Part shown: piece by piece, positions 57,293 to 64,000 of the stretch
How positions within the stretch are numbered: the stretch's first letter is position 1
Layout: every line of letters starts with the position of its first letter
Program-made: the position numbers and the translations under genes
NCBI RefSeq assembly: GCF_000237925.1
Contig: NC_031497.1
Span: 21,062,325 to 21,126,324, forward strand
Direction: 5' to 3'
Length of the DNA stretch: 64,000 nucleotides
Origin: Schistosoma mansoni
Taxonomy: Eukaryota; Platyhelminthes; Trematoda; Strigeidida; Schistosomatidae
Notes under the pieces: generated by a model
Database searches by the model: none
What the model saw: only the letters and a program-made list of their open reading frames with translations
Told to the model about the DNA's origin: nothing

Positions 57293-58359
57293 GTAAGTTG
57301 TTTTTGTATGTAAAAATAGTTTTGATGTGCAATATATCTATTCTTCTTTTACGGATGTATTTGTCTATCTAAGTTATAAGAAACACGAAAAACTATGTTT
57401 TTCAGTTATCTCTGCCTACACTCCAATATCCTGCTGCTAAATAACAGTCAGTGGATTTCTAGGGCTTATTGAAGGGTCTTTTAAATTAATAGTTCTCAAG
57501 GGATATTCTAATGTGTTAGCTGTGATTTTAGTTTGTAGGCTGAGTTTTAGTGATAGATGCAAAACATTCAAGGGTTCAGTAGTCCTTTTTATAGGCCAGA
57601 TTGAGTGACAAATCTCTTCTTGGGTGTCACGTTATACTCTAACTTATGAATAACCGATAATATCTAGCAAAAAAAACATCATTATTGTATTACCAGGTTT
57701 TCTCTTCCTATTCTTGAGGTTGAGATTTAAACCGATTGTATTACAAAAACTTAGCAACATTGATTCTCTAATCTCAAAAAATGTTCTTGAATTCTGGCCA
57801 AGCTTAAAAGTATGACTAACTCATGTTGCGTCCCAAGTGATAAGTGTTATCTAATATATCCCGTATAATCACTGCAACCATTTGTGAATTGAGATTTCTT
57901 CCACATTAGCCATCAATATACCTGTAATAAGAAATGAAAATTTGGATCCAATAAGAAATCACTTTGATGTTTAGAGATCCTTGATACTTCGAGGGATGAA
58001 ATGTTCTCAATTACTGGGTTTTTGTGCACTTGCAAATTTTTATCACTAGTTTATTCTGATAGAATATGAGGACAATAGTATATGATGTTATCTCAGACTA
58101 GTGAAGATTAAGGTTTTTTCCCCCGACAGTTAGTTTATAATTGTCATTCGAAACCTAAAAGCGTGGAATAAGATGTGTAATTTTTTATTGCAAGCTGGTA
58201 CTCCAGATAAGTAATACGGATTTTCAGCTTCCAGATAACAATTATTTTAATTTGTTCGATAAGCTATTAACTAACTTATATGGTTAATGGTATAGGAGTT
58301 TTGTTGATACTATATAATAGTTAACATCAGAGACTGATATTATTTAGTCACTCAATAAA
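57293..58359. other. Intron after exon f
   Basis: No further SAC exon recognised. Confidence 0.4.
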
Positions 58360-58640
58360 ACTAGGAAGCACTAGACGGCTCTTTATTCCTAGTATGGAAT
58401 TCTTCAGTACTGCATATTTACGACTACACCGATGATTAAACTCCAGTATCTTCGGTCGCGTGAGTGAACCCTTCGCCTCTAGACCACCGAATCTTGATCT
58501 GACCGTGGTAATGTCTAAATCCAATTAATTTGCGATAACGCGCTACCATCGTTCATTTCCTGAGTTGGATAACCATCTCACACCCGGCACATCTGAACTC
58601 CACTGATCATAGGTTCGTTCTCGAACTTCTATAATTACAT
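58360..58640 (-). repeat. Family B relic
   Basis: AACTAGGAAGCACTAGACGG, a decayed reversed hammerhead region (ATTCTTCAGTACTG), a tRNA-like part (CGCCTCTAGACCACCGA) and the middle segment (CACCCGGCACATCTGAACTC). Core bases lost. Confidence 0.6.
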
Positions 58641-59089
58641 GTAGAGTTAATTTCGTTTTTCCTACGTATGACGCCTTATTTTAAAATTAAAAAATCATGA
58701 CTTATGACCATTCACTTATTTACTAAAATAACAGTATATTACAGACAATTTCAATCTTTCATTCTGTTGTGTTTGTGAATTTGTTTTCCTTTGATGAAAG
58801 TGTATGTTTCATTTTCTCATTTGAATAATAATTGGAGTTTTTGTGCGGAACTTTCCCTATTTTCCTTTTCTTCTTTCCCTTTTGTGTTTTCTTTATTCAC
58901 ACATTGTATTACTTGTTTAACTTTAAAACTTCTCATCTTTTTTGCACGACTTTTCTTTCTGTTGTAATGTTTGTCATTGTATGCAGTTATGTAACTGTAG
59001 TACGTAGTAGTTCATATAAAATCATAGTAAGAAACTGTGATCGGTATAGTTTAGTCGTACCACGTTTCAGACAGTTGTCTTCCCTAGAC
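58641..59089. other. Intron sequence without recognised feature
   Basis: Pyrimidine-rich at 58850-58960; the frame at 58832-59098 shows no known domain. Confidence 0.35.
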
Positions 59090-59315
59090 AATGGGTGAAG
59101 TTTGAATAATATGTTGAATTGATTGCAGTTAGACATGAACACCCTTGGATCCCGATCCAGTATTGATCTAGAAGTTAAGCTTTCGGGTGCGAGGCCGATG
59201 GTCACAATTCTGATTCCTGACTTCAGGGTTGTGGATCTATTCCTCTGAGGAGTCACTTACTAAGATGAATCTACCATCCAGTGTTTCCAGGTTTTCATTG
59301 GTTCGTGTTATAAAC
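59090..59315 (+). repeat. Family B relic, forward
   Basis: TTAGACATGAACACCCTTGG, an A-box-like region (GATCTAGAAGTTAAGC at about 59164), then CTGAGGAGTCACTTACTAAG with the hammerhead region decayed (GATGAATC in place of GACGAAAC), and CAGTGTTTCCAGGTTTTC. Confidence 0.6.
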
Positions 59316-60167
59316 TATGAAAATCAAATAGAATTGTATAGAGAAAAGCAAACATTGTTTATTACTGTAGCCATTATCATTCACATATTGTTCTTTTGTG
59401 TTTAATCCTTGAACAGGTTGTTTATTCTGTTTTATTAATATATACATCATACATAAGCATGATGTAAATAGTTTTCTATAAGAAACCAAAGAAAAACAAC
59501 TTCAATTCTAACACTATGATTTATCAGATTGCATACAATAATAACCTTTAAAGAATAGTTTGATTTGTGACAGAGAAGGGTGTCAATTATTAGATGGTCC
59601 CCTCATTTTGGAAAACATAATAATTCGTAACTGTCGATAATTAACTAACTGTTATTTAATTTATAGAACTGAAAAAAACCATTTAGTAAACTAGAAGTCA
59701 TCACATTTTATCATGTATTTCTGTTTTAATTCATTAATTCTTAGTAAATCAGTCAAGGTTGACTTCAAAACATATATTGATCTTAGTAATTACTATGCCT
59801 GATTACTCAATATCATCCGTTGACTATGATATTTGTGTGTGCGTGCCCTGTTTGATATATATGACCGCCCAATTAGAGAGGAGTGAATTAGTGATTAAAG
59901 AAATGATACACGAAAAACCGTACGAGCAGTCTTGAGTACTTATCAGTTCTGCTATACGCCTAACCCAGCTAGTTAAGTTCAGAACACCAATGACAGGCTC
60001 TGCAATATCAATCATTATTCTCAAACCTACTGGGTTTATATACCAAACAAACTGACCATATCGTACCATAAAATAGAAAATAACATTTGTACAAGATTTG
60101 GCCAAATGTGGCTGTGAATAGGGGGAACAGTAATTAATGGACTAGGGATAACTCAAGAATGGTAAAT
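59316..60167. other. Intron sequence without recognised feature
   Basis: Nothing identified. The - strand frame at 59824-60105 is slightly less AT-rich and may be old repeat. Confidence 0.35.
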
Positions 60168-60333
60168 CGTATAATAATAGTCTATAGGTCAAAATAAAGC
60201 TCATAATGAAAGGAGCATGAACATGAATAATTACTTTACTTAACAATTATAAAATAGGAGATATGCGTATGATATTGGTCCATAAATAGTCCTCAAAAAT
60301 TACCATTTATAATTCCCTTTGGGATATAACAAT
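60168..60333 (+). repeat. Repeat F, copy 2
   Basis: Matches 7767-7935 (AATAATAGTCTATAGGTCAA, then TCAAAATAAAGCTCATAATG). Family unknown. Confidence 0.5.
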
Positions 60334-60466
60334 ATTCTAATCCAACTATCAAGTTTTTATGAAGCTCCATACCACATTTGTCAATATTTCTCTGTATTCA
60401 ATGGCATTTTATATGAAATGAGTTATTGATAAAAACGATCTTTAATCAAATTAAACATGTATATAC

Positions 60467-60468
60467 AT

Positions 60469-60499
<31 letters not shown>
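60467..60499. repeat. (GTT)n microsatellite
   Basis: About eleven GTT units. An AAC counterpart of six units lies at about 60925-60942. Confidence 0.85.
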
Positions 60500-60694
60500 G
60501 AATATCCATCATGAGTTTGTATGTTTGTATCTTCTCTACATAAAGGGTGTATTACAATCAGTTTATCTAGGGTTTCCTCAGATACAAAACAAACTTAATG
60601 ATTATATAAATATATTTATATATATGTTAAATATATAAGAAAGTTTATACAATTTAAACTTGTGTTTATTTTATTATGGTTACTTATTTATTCA

Positions 60695-60790
60695 GAAGAA
60701 GCATTTAAAACCAAGTCACGAAACATTAGAAATACAATTTTTCTACTCATTAAGATATCATGAGTAGTATATTGATTAGTAACTTAATAC
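60695..60790 (+). repeat. Relic of the Penelope-associated hammerhead unit
   Basis: AAGTCACGAAACATTAGAAA and TTTTTCTACTCATTA match the unit at 23376-23445 in the opposite orientation. The core box is changed (CAGAAGAAG), so it is inactive. Confidence 0.45.
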
Positions 60791-61249
60791 TTGATATTTA
60801 AATTATATGAAATTATCAAGTTTCAGTTTTGAGGTTTTAGAAAACTTAATTATTGATGTTAAAAGAGATCTCAAATCATCTAATTAGATATATCTTATAT
60901 AACTAACTTGTCGATGAGAATAACAACAACAACAACAACAAAGAAACTAACTATCACATGTTCATTTGTTGATTGAAACGGTATATATTACTGTTATTCA
61001 TTTATTGGAGCTTACTTTTCGTGATTGATAGTGAAAATTAAGTTTTATTAGTTACATCCATAAATTTTTTTTTCTATTGTATCCATGTAGTTGCTTCATT
61101 TGATGATCCCGTACATGATTTTTATGTCCATGCATTTTTTTTTTACCTTAGTGACTGCATGTGATGGTATGATATTAAAGTTCTTCCAGTACTAAAAAAA
61201 ATATTTTATTCATATCAGGTTGTAAATATCAATAATTATGTATTATCAT

Positions 61250-61398
61250 AGTTGAAATCATAAGTCAATCGAAGCTAGACCACCATGGAAAACCTGGAAG
61301 CACTGTTTGACGGCCGTTTCGCCCTATTGTGGGACTCCTCAGCAGTGCGCGTCCACGATCCCGCACTCTCTAGATTCGAACCCAGGACCTACCAGTCT
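61250..61398 (-). repeat. Family B left end with complete hammerhead core
   Basis: Left repeat (ATAGTTGAAATCATAAGTCA), hammerhead at 61300-61348, and the B-box half of the tRNA-like head (GGTTCGAATCTAGAG in sense). The element stops at about 61398. Confidence 0.78.
61300..61348 (-). ncRNA. Hammerhead-like motif, complete core (family B)
   Basis: Sense: GCACTG, CTGAGGAG, TCC..GGG with CACAATA loop, GAAAC, ACGGCCGT, GTC, then AAACAGTGC. All conserved core bases are present; three extra bases separate the cleavage site from CAGTGC, so helix I needs an internal loop. Confidence 0.58.
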
Positions 61399-62464
61399 TT
61401 TAAATATGCTTATAGAACATTTTGACGTTAGATCGTTTAAATCGCTTAAATATGTTGTGTAGAATAACAATAAGAGATTTACATTCCAGATATTGAATGT
61501 TGATTATTTGATGGGCCAGATTTTTAGTTCGAGGTAAGATTAAAGATTTTCTAAGTGTCGTAAACAATTTGATTAGAACTTTCGTTTGAAATTGTGTGAA
61601 CAGTTTCACAATAGCTCGACGTCAATTTTACATGAGGCGTTCAAAGGAACGATCGAAATCAATAATTACTCCAGTATTCCGGTCATCAGTTTCAGCTAAT
61701 TATATTCATTGAAATGATCAAAATTATGGAATATCAATGAGGAAACCTTCCGTTGTTTAGTTCTTGGTAATAAATCTCAGCGTCACCCTTGTAACAGCAA
61801 TCGCAGTAGCATAATTTCTAATTTGTATTTCTTCATGAGCTTTACTATTTACCAGTTGACTGTTATCACCTTTAGTTTTTTTGATTTTCCCTTGTCCCTA
61901 GATCGTATTTTGTCTCTATAAACGTAGATCTGTCCTTCTTTACTTTTGACTTCTCTAACTATCAAGCCTTTTCTGCCCTATTGTTATCTTCTTATGTTCC
62001 ATCATTTCGTGATTATCGTTGAATCGTTGTATTTCTACTGCTATGTTATCCAGTTCGTTCTAATCCCCTGTTTCGTATTAGGAGAATCTCGTTCCTTGGT
62101 AAATGAAAATTACAGTAGGCCCAAACGAACCAATCTTAAAACGCAAAAGGTTTACAAAACCACTGTGTACTGAACAACTGACCATTTATGTCATAATATT
62201 GAATTCGAAATACTTTTTATAGGAGTTTATCGTGAAAACATTCCTAAAATTTATCGTTTTCTTAACAACTTTATATCAGTACATGAGATAAATGGTTTCA
62301 CTTAAACATTAAACTCACTTGTGAACTCACTATCATAAAACTCATAGAAAACATTTTTGCATTAGGTAAGGTGTTAGTAATTTAATTTCGATAGTTTCTT
62401 CACATACAAATGGGTTCCATTCCAGTGTTTAACTTCAAAATTGTCTAGTTTCAGTGCAGCTTTA
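61399..62464. other. Intron sequence without recognised feature
   Basis: No SAC-domain exon recognised; the frame at 61946-62173 shows no known domain. Confidence 0.4.
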
Positions 62465-62732
62465 GTATATGCTAATTATGTTGGCATATATAAATAGTAT
62501 GCAGCATTAATCGAAAAAAGCAGGTCTGATAGCAGAAGATTGAATTGAAGAGTACAGAAATGGAAGCAGAGTGCAATTATAATAATAACCGAATTTGAAG
62601 AATGAAGTGTGTACAGGATAACTGAAGGAAAATGTCCAAATAATGTATAGTTTTCATATTTTATGAAGGCACTGTATAGCTTTACATGAAATAATAAATT
62701 GGTTATCCCCAACAAGTCTTCGTTCACTACAC
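62465..62732 (-). mobile_element. Diverged solo-LTR-like fossil
   Basis: Shares the CACTACA end and the region AAGATTGAATTGAAGAG with 19872-20165. Old and degraded. Confidence 0.4.
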
Positions 62733-62769
62733 AACAACTGTTTGTACAATTAAATTTCATATCTTCTGA

Positions 62770-62945
62770 TTGATGTTTAGGACTGTAATTAATCAATCTC
62801 ATATTGGCATATGTGCATGCTGTGCAAATTACTTCGATATTGCGATAAGTCACAAGCATTATAAGCAGAGATGAATGATGTCTATTAGTGGAATCTAGGA
62901 TGCGCTTTTTTTTCCTATTTCCAATTCGTCAGCTGGATGGATATG
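62770..62945 (-). repeat. Family C (Smalpha-like) SINE fragment
   Basis: Tail (TAGGACTGTAATTAATCAAT), then hammerhead 3' half and part of the core on the - strand (CCAGCTGACGAATTGG in sense). The helix II to GAAAC region is decayed and the tRNA-like head is missing. Confidence 0.65.
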
Positions 62946-63027
62946 TTGAATTGTTCCAGACTATTGATAAAAATGTTCTACATTAGTTAAGAACAATGAT
63001 AGTCATAAATTATAAACTATTAGTTAT

Positions 63028-63172
63028 CTGAAGGAAGGTTTTGTGGAGATTTTAGTAATTTTATATAGTTGAGATCATGAGTCAATTGAAGCTAGACCAC
63101 CATGGAAAACCTGGAAGCACTGGACGGCTGTTTGGTTCTAATGTGGGTTTCCTCAGCAGTGCCTAAATTCAC
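63028..63172 (-). repeat. Family B left end
   Basis: Complete left inverted repeat from the outer end (GTTTTGTGGAGATTTTAGTA) through CAATTGAAGCTAGACCACCA, then a hammerhead-like region at 63117-63165 with CTGAGGAA and CAAAC in place of CTGAGGAG and GAAAC. The tRNA-like head is absent. Confidence 0.78.
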
Positions 63173-64000
63173 TGTTTATTAATTCACCTTATGATTCAAA
63201 GATATTTTAAAATCGTATTATTGTGTAGTTTGGTTTTTAATGCGTTGAACTACAATTATTGAAATGACTAGAATTTTCTCGAACCTATGAAAATATGTGC
63301 CTAATATTACTTTATTCCACCACCCGGGTCACCTCTCACGTTAGTTCATGGAAACAGTCTCATGATCCAGGAGGCACGACGAGGACCTGTGAGTCGGACT
63401 TTGCCTCCCGGGTGGTGGAGATCGGCCTAATCAACCACTCTACCGATACTCGAGAACGATTATAAATGCTACATAGAGTCATTGCATAATTACTGTGGGT
63501 TCAAAAGAGTGGTAAAATAAAAATGAGTCTGTCCAAACAAAAACAAAAAGACAAAAAATGGGTTGTGAGAGTTATGTAATGGTTCTGCGTAAGCAATGCA
63601 GAAACAGCTATCCCGCCCCGGTAGTTGTGCTGTGCTTCGATCTAGCACTCTTCTCCGGAAGGGCCTACTAGGCTTCACCATTCTATATGGCTGAAAGGGA
63701 TTATTTTATTTATGATAATCGTCATATAATCAAAATAATAATGATGCTTTTGTCACATCACTCATTTAATTGCTTAGTTCAGTTGTCTTTTTTTTCTTGT
63801 TGCAAATAAACATAATGGAATCAGTTTAGTATTAGACTGTTCATTCTTTAATTGTACAAAATAACACTCAGTTTTGTTTAAGAAAGCTACAGAACATTGG
63901 AAAATCAGTCACAAGTTTGTTATTATAGTTTGATGGATAGAACAATATGTGAATTATGTTTAAAATAACATGAGTTTGAAATGATATTCAATGTTAAACA
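63173..64000. other. Intron sequence with a GC-rich hairpin
   Basis: 63317-63328 (CCACCACCCGGG) and 63407-63418 (CCCGGGTGGTGG) are a perfect 12-bp inverted repeat around a 78-bp, locally GC-rich spacer. A second GC-rich patch lies at 63610-63680. Identity unknown; possibly the edge of an unrecognised repeat. Confidence 0.5.

Noticed and set aside
57293-64000. Search for the exon with the catalytic Cys of the SAC domain (C-x-D-C-x-D-R-T-N region)
   Set aside because: No frame on the + strand gives this motif; it must lie beyond the window.

Overview
The window looks like a digenean trematode genome, almost certainly a blood fluke (Schistosoma). It is AT-rich, has long introns, and carries Smalpha-type SINEs with hammerhead ribozymes, RTE-like and CR1-like LINEs, Penelope-like remnants and short solo-LTR-like elements. 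Two assembly gaps of exactly 200 N lie at 3964-4163 and 50916-51115.

Two host genes are supported. (1) A multi-exon + strand gene for an INPP5F/Sac2-type phosphoinositide phosphatase. Six exons are visible (9837-9968, 11850-11894, 14485-15577, 19140-19207, 20326-20449, 57094-57292), with consistent splice phases and clear SAC-domain homology. The N-terminal exons and the exons carrying the catalytic CX5R motif were not found here; the latter should lie beyond the right edge. (2) An intronless 945-residue rhodopsin-family GPCR on the - strand (44346-47183), with the marks of a biogenic-amine receptor and a huge low-complexity third intracellular loop. It sits, in antisense, inside the 36.6-kb intron between the last two visible exons of the phosphatase gene.

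Nearly everything else is dispersed repeat, named here by letter. Family A is a ~520-bp retroposon ending in (AAAT)n; five copies have recognisable target-site duplications. Family B is a 330-480-bp element with long terminal inverted repeats, a tRNA-like Pol III head and hammerhead-like motifs in one or both inverted repeats. Family C is Smalpha-like SINEs (tRNA-like head, hammerhead, conserved tail), often as dimers or head-to-head pairs. LINE remnants belong to two RTE-like families and one CR1-like family. There are four Penelope-like pieces, one bounded by inverted repeats, and four copies of a ~300-bp TG...CA solo-LTR-like element.

Layout: 1-9800, old LINEs and SINEs with no recognised host exon; 9.8-20.5 kb, phosphatase exons with repeats in the introns; 20.5-57.1 kb, one giant repeat-filled intron containing the GPCR gene; 57.1-64 kb, one more exon and then intron. 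The most unusual structure is family B, in which an apparent Pol III unit (A box, B box, hammerhead, T-run) is built into a DNA-transposon-like inverted-repeat frame. All homology statements are from memory of the families; no search could be run.
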